Source: Cymbomonas tetramitiformis
Taxonomy: Eukaryota > Chlorophyta > Pyramimonadophyceae > Pyramimonadales > Pyramimonadaceae
Reading direction: 5' to 3'
Length of the DNA: 64,000 nt
Assembly (NCBI GenBank): GCA_001247695.2
Contig: LGRX02033488.1
Location: 22,557-86,556 of the forward strand
Part shown: in pieces, positions 40,922 to 52,100 of the stretch
Layout of the letters: each line of letters starts with the position of its first letter
Position numbering within the stretch: the stretch's first letter is position 1
Notes under the pieces: generated by a model
Told to the model about the DNA's origin: nothing
Databases searched by the model: none
Seen by the model: only the letters and a program-made list of their open reading frames with translations
Position numbers and translations under genes: made by a program

Positions 40922-43639
40922 ATGGGACTGCAGACACAAACGAACACCCTGAGGAAGATGAAAGCTCTGAACGAATACAGAGTACACGTACAGGGGGTGG
41001 GAAACCACATGCAGGAACTGGCCAAGAAAACCATACCCATAATGAAACAGTTAGAGAAAGCCAGAAGAGTGTACACGGACGCAGAAATGGAGGGCACCAC
41101 CATGAGAACCAAGTACCAGAGGGGAATGGACGAAGCGTACAGGGACCCACAGGAACAGCCCATGACGACGGGGTCTGAGAAATTGGGGTCAGTGAGCGTT
41201 ATAAAAGAAACGAAAACCGAGCAGGCAGTCAAAGAGATAAACTTCACCAAGATGGTCACACTGTTCAGAAACTACCCGGACCTAAAGTACCTCACCACGG
41301 CGGATGGAAAAAAGGCAGTACCACTAAAGGCACTGAAAGCAACTGGGGGAAGAGCACACGACAATAACACAATGCAAAAAATAACCCAAGGCATGCTACA
41401 CCTGTACCCGTACATTTGTGAGGCACAGCCCAACAATGTCAAAGCACCAGGAGACCACTGGGACCACGAGTGGAATAGAAGGTTGAAGCCGGAGTACGTA
41501 CAACAACGAAAGAAAGGGGCAATGGAAAAATACACCAAAAACACAAGGAGAATGTCAGAAATAAGTGACTGGCCGGCACAAATAAAGGCACCGCGTGAAG
41601 CAGGGAACAACCTAAAAGACATAATGCAACTACTATCAATGTACCCTCTGGCAAACCAAACAAAACACTTTGAGGACGCAAAGGTGGAATGGACAAAACA
41701 GGAAAGGGAAACCTTGGGGATTCAACCAGAGGACCAGGAACGGGAGGAGGACGACATGATGGGGGAGCGGAACCCGCCAACAAGGCCCAAGAGAAAGCCA
41801 ACGCAGCTGGACACGAGCAAATGTGCACGACAGGAGGACCCGATGAAAACACCGGGTCAGGAAGGAACCCACGCACCCACCAGGATACTGGGCAGCAGAC
41901 AGTACCTGGACAACTACAGGGGCATTGCCTCAAAAGTAATACAGTACGACACACAATGGACAGGCAGGGAAGGGGACATAGTGAAAACATGGAGTACGGA
42001 AGAAACAATTAGAACACACCTATTGACGTCCGCCCCCTGCTCGGACCGAGGATGGGGAGACCTCATGGACGAATGGGAACGTGCCAACCAAGGCAAACGG
42101 GCCAAACACGAGCCCGAGGAGGAGATACTGGCGGGAAAACCGAACAATGAACAGAGATACTGGAAAAATGTTACTCACCTAGAGATTAGCACGAGGGAAA
42201 CCAACCCAGACCAGGACATTAAAAGCGCACCGGGCGCGAAGGATAAACAGCTGCGCACGGAAGGCGACACCACCTATTGCTATGAACCGGAAGGAGGTCT
42301 GATAGGCACCCTCAGCACAGCGAAGACCCGGGAGCTGTATGACAGGTATGCCCAAGCGGTGGGGGATGTCGCAGCTCAATGGCCGACAGAGGAACAGCTC
42401 GCCAAAAGGCTGAAACTGAAATTGGAGCACAAGATACATGTCGACTCCTTTGAGGAAGAAATTGCGCAACTACTCATAAGATACTCCAGCAAAGCAGAAA
42501 TGAAGCACAAGAAAAGAAACCTACAAATCCACTAGACCTTTCCCCCGGAAATGATGGAGGCAATCCACGAGGCCATGGGGGCGCGGACTGAAGTCTTTGC
42601 CTCCCCACTCAACGTACACAAGAATACCAAGATATACTGCTCGCAATACCCCCGGGACTCCGTGTTTGGGGCCATAGGCTTGGCCTAGGAAGCGCAATGG
42701 GAACAGCTGGGGGCATACCAATTCAACCCAGAATACACGGCTGAGGACCTCTACAGAGCGCTGAAGAAGGCGATAAACGCTACGAAGACAGCGGAACCTG
42801 TCCTAGGGGTGGGAATATACCCCACGTATGCCAAAAGCCCGTACAGAAAATTGTTGAACAAACACATGGGATACAGGGTACATGAGCTTCTGGAGATAAA
42901 GGAGGGGCAGTTCACATTCCTGCCACTGGACCATTGGATGCAAGGCAACCTACAAAAGCCAAAGCAGTGCAACTGGAACATGAGGATACTAATAGTCGCA
43001 AATGCGGCAGGATGGAGGAAATTCTGCCCAAACGCGCTGAGAACCCACAACATATTCAGCGGAGCCCTGCGCAGGTGCCCACAAAGCAAAGTCCGGACGA
43101 TTGGCAAGGCGTGCTACGGACACAGGCCACTCACACTCGGGGACAGGGACAGGCAACCCAGGTTGATAACAGAATGGGAGAAAGACCGCGTCATAGGCCC
43201 GTCCCCATGGACGAGCCATGAACTACCAGAACTACATGCCTTGCCGGGTGAACACCTGGAAAGGCATGTAGAAGAAGTAATCGACCGCTGGATGGAAGAC
43301 AGGGAACGGGAAGGAGAACATAGAGGAGGGGACAGGGGGCCGAGACCCACAATAACGAGCGTACTGGAGGCCAACACTACATGGAGCAGAGAAGAAATAA
43401 GCAAGGATGCACTCAGAAGGTGGGCGCTACAATTTGCATACCCATTCACGACAGAGGAGGACATAAACGGGGACCAATGGCCGCAGTGGGAGCGGGGTGA
43501 AACGGAGGAAAACGAACCACAACCTGAGTGGGACAACAACGGGAAAGGGTACCCGGAGCCGGACAGAAGGTTTAACAGGAATGACATGGTCTATACAGAC
43601 GGCAGCCAGAGAAAAATGAAGAGGGAAGACGGGGAGTAG
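40922..43639 (+). pseudogene. LINE polyprotein part with PCIF1-like (NPEY) methyltransferase fold
   Basis: One frame with nonsense codons at 42533-42535, 42686-42688 and 43637-43639. The first 530 residues are charged and unassigned. From 42540 the sequence reads FPPEMMEAIHEAM, FASPLN, YCSQYPRDSVFGA, then FNPEYTAEDLYRAL and VLGVGIYPTY. This succession follows the catalytic domain of PCIF1, the cap-adjacent adenosine methyltransferase: ASPLN, YCS.FP, NPPF, and a strand ending in P. The motif-IV equivalent at 42725-42736 is NPEY, so the second Pro is Glu and catalysis is doubtful. The frame ends within the RNase H start (MVYTDGSQR). The similarity is from memory of the family pattern. Confidence 0.6.
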
Positions 43640-44195
43640 GAGGAAGCAATAGCAGCAGGTGTCTGGGACCCAAGAGGGGGACTGAACATGGAACACATGC
43701 AGCGATGGCAGGGCCACTGTCAAACGGTCAACAAAGCGGAGCTCACAGCCATATATATGGCGCTAATGCTGGATGAAAACACGGGCAAAGGAGAGGTAGG
43801 TATATGCACCAACAGCCTAACCTCTCTACCAAATACAAAACATGAAAAGAAGGCCCCATACACTGGAAAGGCACGTGCACCGAGATGTGCTATGGAAGAT
43901 ATTGAAACAAATACAGATGCTCAACCGGGAAGGAACCAAGGTGGCCCTATACAAAGTCAAGGCACATGTAGGGATACATGGGAACGAAATGGAGGATGAG
44001 GTAGCAAAAAAGGCCTGTGTGGAAGGAGTATATGGCCTAAACCACGACAACACGGACACCGTAAGGATAGTGGCCATTTGCAGGACTACGGAAAGAAAGT
44101 TGGACGGGTACCAAGCGATAGTTAACCATGTGAGAAGCAGAGTACGGGAGGCAAAAATGACAGGGAAAGACAATGTTATACAACGGATGAAATGA
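43590..44195 (+). pseudogene. LINE RNase H domain, inactivated
   Basis: VYTDGSQR (first Asp), KAELTAIYMALML (Glu) and ICTNSLTSL (where the third catalytic Asp is Asn) lie in one frame. KVKAHVGIHGNEMEDEVAKKA (the His/Asp end, HxGxxGNExxD) continues in the next frame after a shift near 43825. A stop at 43637 also interrupts it. The domain order and residues are those of retroelement RNase HI. The Asp-to-Asn change, the stop and the frameshift all argue against activity. Confidence 0.75.
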
Positions 44196-45854
44196 AAACT
44201 GGAAACCGGACCGGAGGAATGGGAAAACAAAAACAACGCATTGCAAGAACAGAAGCCGAACACGCGCGAAGAAACGAGGAACCCAACGAACCGGAGGAAG
44301 GCGAGGATACAGCAGGGGACACGTGGCCAGAGGAAATGGAAGCGCAACAAATACAGGAAGATGAGATTGAATTCCAGCAGATGGAGCAAGAGGAGGAAGC
44401 AGCACTGATACTGGCGCAGAACATGCAAGCACCACAGCAAGAGAATAGCGGGCATGAGATACAGCCAATGGTAGAGGAGGCAAGGGGAGACAACGAAGAG
44501 GCCCCCCCCAGGGCCCAGGAGGATGAATGGGAGGTAGAGGAGGCGGAACTAAGACGGATGCAAGAGGACGGAATGGCACTCCCACATGAGGGGCGACAAG
44601 AACAAGGGGAACCCCAAGGCCACCAGGAGCCCGACCACGCGAGACCGACCACACAAACGGCCTCGCAAGAAACAGAAGGGGCACGAGAAGGCCAGCAGAA
44701 TATTGCACTACAGGTAACACAAGAAATGGAACTACCGGAGACTCAAGACATGAGCATGACGGCACAACAGGAGGAGAAGATGACCTCATGGAAATGGCCC
44801 AACAGCAGGAGGAAGCACAGGAGGAACAAAGAGTACTCCAGGAAATGGCGCACCAACAGGCAACGACACAACAAGAAGCACAGCTGACACAAGGGTGGAG
44901 GAGGGCGTCGATGGAAAAAATACGGATAGCGGCCAACGAAACGCCGGAGAAATATATGCAACACCTACGGGGGGACACAACCATGCACAAACTTTCCAAC
45001 GACTACTGGAAAAAAGGCACCGAATACCTCAACGAACATGACGTAATTGTGCTGCTGAGATGCAGAGCTAACAAATTACCGGCGGGTCCCTACAGGAGAT
45101 GGAGGCGAAGAACACGGGCACAAAAGTGCAAATGCTGCGGAATGCCTGGGCAAGTAAACAAAGGAGGTTTCATACGCACGGCCCATGTACCAGGGGGGGT
45201 GTACGGAAAGGGAGAAAAAACATGATAATAAGCAGGTCAGATGAAACTACCAGAATGATAGCGAAGGACATGAGCAAAGGCAGGAAAGGGGGATGCATAA
45301 TAAGGACCCACGCCGGGAGAAGGGGGGTGGGGATGAATGCGGGCAGGCCAATAGAGGACTTCCTACTCACAAGAGGGCAATGTAGGATGGATGGAAGAAA
45401 TACCCCAGCGCCAGAGCATGGTAAGGACACCATACCACACTTTGTGGACATAGTAATGCTGGAAGGAGCCGAAAAAGGGAATAAACAGCCGGGATACTCA
45501 CACCACAGAGCAATGGCAGATGCAGGACATATACACCTAGTGGAGGTAACGTACACGGATGAAATGAGCTGGGAGGAAGCACTAAAAACGAAATACACGA
45601 AATATGCACCACTGGTAAAATTGTTAGAACTATACGGGTACAAAGTAACACTACACGCAATGGTATTCGGGAACACAGGTACGATATATGAACACACGGT
45701 AAAGATACTGACCAAACACTTAGGATTCGACAAACAGGAAGCACTACGCCTACTCAAGAAAATACACGACCTAGCTACGGGATATGCAGTAAGCCTTAAC
45801 AGATTATACAGGAAAAAAGTGGATAACGAGCCGGACTGTAGGGAAATGGAATAA
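44192..45854 (+). pseudogene. LINE C-terminal region: acidic linker, zinc-binding and terminal domain
   Basis: A Glu/Gln-rich stretch (44192-44887) is followed, after a frame change, by LLRCRANKLPAGPYRRWR and CKCCGMPG (44890-45225), which resembles the zinc-binding segment at the C-terminus of LINE reverse transcriptases. After another shift, 45230-45854 holds HLVEVTYTDEMSWEEALKTK and LHAMVFGNTGTIYEHT. I associate that succession with the C-terminal (endonuclease-like) part of algal RNase-H-bearing LINEs. It ends at a stop at 45854. Functions are inferred from position only. Confidence 0.6.
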
Positions 45855-46117
45855 GAGTCAAGGGGACTCAAAGCCCCACACCCCCAAAAAAGGGTGTTTT
45901 TTTCTTTTCCTTTTACTGTTGGTGTAAGCAGCAGAGCCGCTCTGTGCCATTGCTTCTCCTTGTGTTGCCTCCCAGTGTTGCCGCGGCACGGGGATGATGT
46001 AGTGCTCACAGGAAGGCGTATGGAGGGCGGAGGGTGCCCAAGTAGGTCAAGGAAGCAGGGAGGTGTGCTGGGGGGCGACCAAGCAGATAATGGAAGGCAC
46101 TCCTGGGAGGAACCCAC

Positions 46118-49100
46118 CTTGAACACCTCCTGCCGCATGGACCGCACGTCATCCCGCGTGCCCTCCATCCACGACAGCACCTTCGTTTGGCTGTCCATCA
46201 GCGACTGCAGCTGCGCATTGATGCCTTGTGGGTCCGAATCCGCTGCGCTGGCGATCTGTGCGGTGTCCTCTCTCTCAGTCAGTCTTCTGCGGCGCCTCGG
46301 GTCCTTCGAGCCGCCGGCCTTCTTCCACTTCGTTTGGATGATGCGTGCGCTACGGTCGTACATCTTCCCCATCTGCGACCCTCACTCCCCGCAACGCCGC
46401 TTATCACCAGCCCTGGTGAATTCGCTCAACCAGCCTTTGAGCCCGAGTCACCCACCGCAACGCCAGTGCAACAGGGACACGAGCCACCATCCAAACCTGG
46501 GAGCAACCGGGCAGCTGCCAAAACTCCACGTCGGACAGCGCACCTTGCGGTCTACTGGGGTTATCAGCTCGAGCTTTTTCTGGTAGAATTGGGTTCGATC
46601 CGTCTTCCGGAACAGGTCGCGGCGGGCTTTCAACCTAGTCTTGTGTGACAGGCTACCGCAGGGTCCGGAGAGGTCGTCCAAAGCAATCTCGTTCTCCTCG
46701 CCATCGCTCCCGGACACACCGGACGTCCGGACATGCTGAAGCGACGCAAGTCCATTTTGAGCAGCCAACCCCGCCTGCGCATCGGGTGAGGGGGCAGAGA
46801 AGTACGGCTCAGAGAGGGTGAGAACGGTAGAGGCTTCAAGTCAACCGAGAGGCGCCCTAAACGATAACGCAGACCCTGCTTCCGCGCTCCCGCAGACCCT
46901 GCTTCCGCGCTCCCGCAGACCCTGCTTCCGCGCTCCCGCAGACCCTGCTTCCGCGCTCCCGCAGACCCTGCTTCCGCGCTCCTGCAGACTGACACTCCGG
47001 ATCCGGTGTGCATTGATATCCAGCACTGCTTTAATGCTTAGTGAAAATTGCGTGCGAGCTCGTGCCTCCCCTGCTCCGCCTCCATGCACTGATCAGGGGA
47101 GGGATCCATTGCAGGGCACGTCGCAGGCGAGCACAAGCAGAAGTGCCCAGAGCACGCTGGTGAAGCTCTCTGGTGGGGGAATTACCCTCACAGCACGCAG
47201 CGCTATGGTATATGAGAACACCTCCTCCTTGAAGACACTCTGCGGGAGCCACCCCGCCACTGCACTTCATCACCCTTCCTTTCCCAACAAGCCCGGCTCC
47301 GGAACACTCTGCACAGCGTCGCCGCACCTCTCTGTGGGGCCGCGCTTGTATCATGCCCAGTGCTCACTACTGCGTGATGTTGGCTGCCGTGCTTCACAGG
47401 CCGTGCCATATGACTTGCGTGTTTCTGAGCTTGAAATAAAGAGCTCCATTATCGCTGAAAGCTTGCGGCATAATGAAGTTGAGTATGGAGATATCGCATG
47501 AGGAGTCTCTGCAGCCTGGGCGGGAGGCAGGCAGCGCTGCAGCGCACCCGGATGGCCAAGATGCGGAAACGCGCTTTGATCACGGGAAAGTCCCCGAGGA
47601 CCTGCATGAGCTTCTTCTTCTCCAGGAGGCTGGCTTCAACGTATGTGATGGCGTGCGCCGAATACAGCCGTGAGCCCTGCAGCGCCACTCGGTGCGTCCG
47701 GAGAACTGGTTAGGAAACATGTCGGCAAAAGAGAATCCAATATTTCGTCCTTGCATCACAAAAAAGCCTTACAACACAAACTAGGTAACCCTTGCATTGC
47801 AAAAAGGATGGTCGGCCAATGACTGGTGGCTTTCGACCGCGGGGAGGAAGCTCTGTGTGAAGGTTGGCCGAAAAGCTATATCACCAGGGGAGCCCCTGCC
47901 TGCACGCCACGTCATGCATGCTATCTCAAGGGGAGCCCCTCCCTGCATGCCACGTCATGCATGCTATCTCCAGGGGAGCCCCTGCCTGCATGCCACGTCA
48001 TGCATGCGATCTCCAGGAAAGCCCTGCCCCTGCACACGCCACACGTCATCCACTTTGTCTCAGGGAGCCCAGCCTGCACGTAGCCACGTCATTCATGCTA
48101 TGTCCCGGGGCCCCAGCCTGCACGCCCACGTCTATTCGCTGCTATCTCAAGGGCTGCCTGCGCTCCCGTCATGCATGCTATCTCCAGGGAGCCCCTGCCT
48201 GCACGCCCACGTCATGCATGCTATCTCCAGGAGCCTGCCTGCACGCCACGTCATGCATGTGCTATGTCCAGGAGCCCCAGCCTGCACGCCCGCCATTTCC
48301 GCTGCTATCTCCAGGGAGCCCCACCACACTGCCCATACACGTCATGCATGCATGTCCAGGGCCCCCTGCCCTGCCCACGCCACGTCTGGCCAATGCTATC
48401 TCCAGGGAGCCTGCCTGCACGCCCGTCATGCATGCTATCTCCAGGGAGCCCCTGCCTGCATACGTCATGCATGCTATCTCCAGGGAGCCCCTGCCTGCAC
48501 GCCACGTCATGCATGCTATCTCCAGGGGAGCCCTGCCTGCACGCCACGTCATGCATGCTATCTCCAGGGGAGCCCCTGCCTGCACGCCACGTCATGCATG
48601 CTATCTCCAGGGGAGCCCCTGCCTGCACGCCACGTCATGCATGCTATCTCCAGGGGAGCCCCTGCCTGCACGCCACGTCATGCATGCTATCTCCAGGGGA
48701 GCCCCTGCCTGCATGCCACGTCATGCATGCTATCTCCAGGGGAGCCCCTGCCTGCATGGCATGATATGGATACGGCAGTGCAGATGCCAGCAGGGACTGA
48801 GCAGGATGGGATTGGGTACGCACGAGGCCCCTCATCAAAGCGTTGCCCCCCATAATGTGGCCCACGGTAAACAGACGGTTGTTGCCTGCAGCGATCCCCT
48901 GCACACAGAGTACAGAGCACCGGGCCTAAGGCACTGCTGCGCCTCCTTTCCGGCACCGGGCCTAAGGCACTGCTGCGCCTCCTTTCCGGCACCGGGCCTA
49001 AGGCACTGCTGCGCGTCCTTTCCGGCACCGGGCCTAAGGCACTGCTGCGCCTCCTTTCCGGCACCGGCCCTGGAGTTAGCGCACCACGAGGCTCCTAATT

Positions 49101-52100
49101 GACAAGTGCGTCCAGCCCAGCGCCGCTTCAGCATATGCCTGCCTGTTGTGGCACACCGTCAGCACGAGGCCTGTGACCACCTCAGTATTGGCCTGTCGCC
49201 TCAGTCAGCACAAGCCGTTTGCACGCGTGCCTCCAGTCCCCAGGACAGCCTAGTTGCAAGGGGTCTGGCGCTGGCGGAACGGGCAGACTTACCCTGTGAA
49301 TGACATACATTTCGTTGGCCGGAGTGCCGTACTTCACGACCATCTCTCCAGGAGAGAAGAGCTGGCGCTGCAGCCGCTTGGCGACTTCCACGGTGAATTC
49401 GGTCGGAGTGCCTTTGAAATAGTCCGTCCGCTCAATCCAGTTCTTGTTCACTTCCAGCAGCAGCTGTGTCTCCCCAGTCCCCCTCGCGCTCTCAAACCGC
49501 ATTGGCCCCTACAAACCGCTCAGCTCTCTGGGTTCCCAGCAATCGCGTGAGACAAGCCACAGAACAGCCAAGGCACAACATGTCCACACTCGCCGTCTTA
49601 GCGAGGGGCAGGGCAGAGCCCTATCCACACTCGCCACTTCAGCACAGAGAACTGACGGCCCCCCACAGCAGAAGGCACCGGCAGGGGAGCTCACCTTTCC
49701 CCACAGGGAGGGAGACAGCCTGGAACCGTAAGACATGAAAGATGCCTCGTCCAGAGCCACCTGCTTCTGGCGGAAGTACCCCCGGATATCCTGCTGCAGG
49801 CTCGGGGGAAGCTTCTGCTCACACATGAAGTCATTGAGCTGGGTCATGGCCGTGAAGTATTCGTTCTCCTTTGCGTTGCGCTGCTGAACCACGTTCCCCA
49901 CCGCACCTGTGGCAGGGCGAGCTCCCCGAACCCCCGTACAGGTCAGCACAGCCACCCCTGCCCATCGAGTCTACAAGCACCTGTGGCAGGGCGAGCTCCC
50001 CGAACCCGTACAGGTCCAGCACAGCCACCCCTGCCCACAGGTCTACAAGCACCTGTAGCCAGGGGCGAGGCTCCCGAACCCCACATTGAGTCAGCACAGC
50101 CACCCCTGCCACCGGGTCTACAAGCACCTGTGGCAGGGCGAGCTCCCGAACCCCGTACAGGTCAGCACAGCCACCCCTGCCCACAGTCTACAAGCACCTG
50201 TGGCAGGGCGGGGCTCCCGAGACCCCGTACAGGTCAGCACAGCCACCCCTGCCCACCGCGGAGTCTACAAGCACCTGTGGCAGGGCGGAGCTCCCAGAAC
50301 CCCATTTACAGGTCAGCACAGTCACCCCTGCCCATCAGAGTCTACAAGCACCTGTGTGGGCGAGGCTCCGAACCCCGTACAGGTCCAGCACAGCCACCCC
50401 TGCCCACCGAGTCTACAAGCACCTGTGGCAGGGCGAGCTCCCAGACCCCCAGTACAGGTCAGCACAGCCACCCCTGCCCACCGAGTCTACAAGCACCCTG
50501 CTGGCAGGGGCGGGCTCCCGAACCCCCCGTACAGGTCCAGCACAGCCACCCCTGCCGAGTCTGAGCACCTGTAGCCGGGGCGGGCTTACGAACCCCCCGT
50601 ACAGGTCAGCACAGTCTTGCCCACCAGGTCTACAAGCACCTGTGGCGAGGCGAAGGCTCCCAGACACATTTTGAGTCAGCACAGCCACCCCTGCCCACCG
50701 AGTCTACAAGCACCTGTAGCCAGGCCAGGCTCCCGAACCCCGTACAGGTCAGCACAGCCACCCCCTGCCCACCGAGGTCTACAGCACCTGTGGGCGAGGC
50801 TCCCGAACCCCCGTACAGGTCAGCACAGTCACCCTGCCCATCAGGTCTACAAGCACCTGTGGCAGGGCGAGCTCCCGAACCCCCCGTACAGGTCAGCACA
50901 GCCACCCCTGCCCATCGAGTCTACAAGCACCTGGCCCATCCACCTGAGCGCAGCATCCCTTGGTAGCCAAGCCGTGTAGCCCCACCGCAACACACAAACG
51001 CAATCAAGAGGGATGCGGCGCGAGGTCGATAGAGAGATGCTCGGCGAACCGAAGTTGACCATCAATTGAAGGACCTTGGATAGTTGTGAGCCCTAGTCCT
51101 TGCACTGTGCGGACAATCGTATTCCCTGCCATTACCTTCTGGTTGCAGCCATGCATCAGTGAGGGAAGAGAAGGGGACTCGAGAGAAGCAGAGCTTTACC
51201 GATGATGTACCCAAAAACGAGGCCACCCAAAACCATGACGACGATATCAAATATGCGCTCCTCTGTTGTGGTGGGAACGATGTCCCCGTATCCGATGGTG
51301 GACACCGTCATCACACTCCAATACAAACTAATAATGTACACGTCAAAGAGATCATCGACATCTTTGGGCTCATCCAGCTCGTCGAGACCAGTCACCCATG
51401 ACTCGTCTTCGTCCCCGAACATACGTGGCACATACCTCCACAAGCAGGCCTGCCAGCATACGACCGAGGGAGAGGAATCAGCATGGGCAGACCATAGAGA
51501 TGGCGTGGCAGCCCGCGGTGCGCGTCACATGCTAGAGGGCGCTGAGGCAGGCCGAGCGCATTCGAGAGCGGACTCTTCCAGGCGCCGTGCCTTCTCGCTG
51601 CGGTGTAGAGCTCCTGTGGGCAAGTGCAAATCTCGAGGCATCGCCAGTCTTGAGCCTGAGCGAAGCCGAGCAAGAGAGCCGGGCTCGCCGAGTACGAGCG
51701 ACGAGCTGCACTCACTCAGGACGAGAGTGCAGCATGCAGAGATCAGTAGTGTAACATGCCTCGGGGGGGTAAGAGTGCCGTTACCATCCAGTGCGAAAAC
51801 AGAGTTATGAGCAGCACGAACATGATCAGATTGATCGTGTTATAGTCTATGCTACCCCCGGCTGATAATCCATCCTCCATCAGCATACGCCAGGCTTTTC
51901 CCAGGCGAAGCAGCCTGACCAGCCGCAGCACCTGTACCACAGCAGCGGGAGTGCTTCTTAGAAGGTGGGCTGCGGGCACACAGGCAGTGTTCGGGACTCT
52001 GCCAAAGGGTACTGACACTTCGCCGGGTCAGAGATCGTAGGCTCCTAGGCTGACCTCATCGAAAAGGGTCGCAGTCCAATACGCCACTGGTTGGTAATCC

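Larger units (their letters stand above)
40536..45854 (+). mobile_element. 5'-truncated, mutated non-LTR retrotransposon (LINE) remnant
   Basis: Plus-strand fragments are collinear with the 3' half of an algal-type LINE. First is an RT thumb/connection segment at 40536-40919 (FRYGLHLGIYTHGEIQKIEN). Next is a long frame 40922-43639, open except for stops at 42533 and 42686, which holds a PCIF1-like methyltransferase fold. RNase H follows (about 43590-44160), then a Glu/Gln-rich linker, a Cys/His zinc-binding segment and a C-terminal domain ending at 45854. The RT palm is missing, as expected for 5' truncation during target-primed insertion. Several stops and frameshifts show that it is inactive. 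Target duplications were not identified. Just after the end is a C5A6G3-type small hairpin and poly-T tract (45885-45910). Confidence 0.75.

Noticed and set aside
43826..44999. Long minus-strand frames rich in Leu, Pro and Cys
   Set aside because: They mirror the Glu/Gln-rich plus-strand LINE sequence. They have no motifs and lie antisense to a recognisable element.
45170..46372. Long minus-strand open frame (400 codons)
   Set aside because: Only its first 85 codons (the channel exon 46372-46118) are real. The rest is intron and antisense to the LINE C-terminal region.
47797..49102. Plus-strand Cys/His/Pro-rich repeat proteins (352 and 412 codons)
   Set aside because: All three frames are open because the minisatellite unit lacks stops. 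The region lies within introns of the minus-strand channel gene.
49983..50674. Plus-strand Pro/His/Gln repeat frames
   Set aside because: Same reason: a GC-rich intronic minisatellite without stops, with frame changes at each length variant.
47880..50935. Possible CRISPR array
   Set aside because: Units are contiguous repeats without unique spacers, in a eukaryotic intron, and without cas genes.
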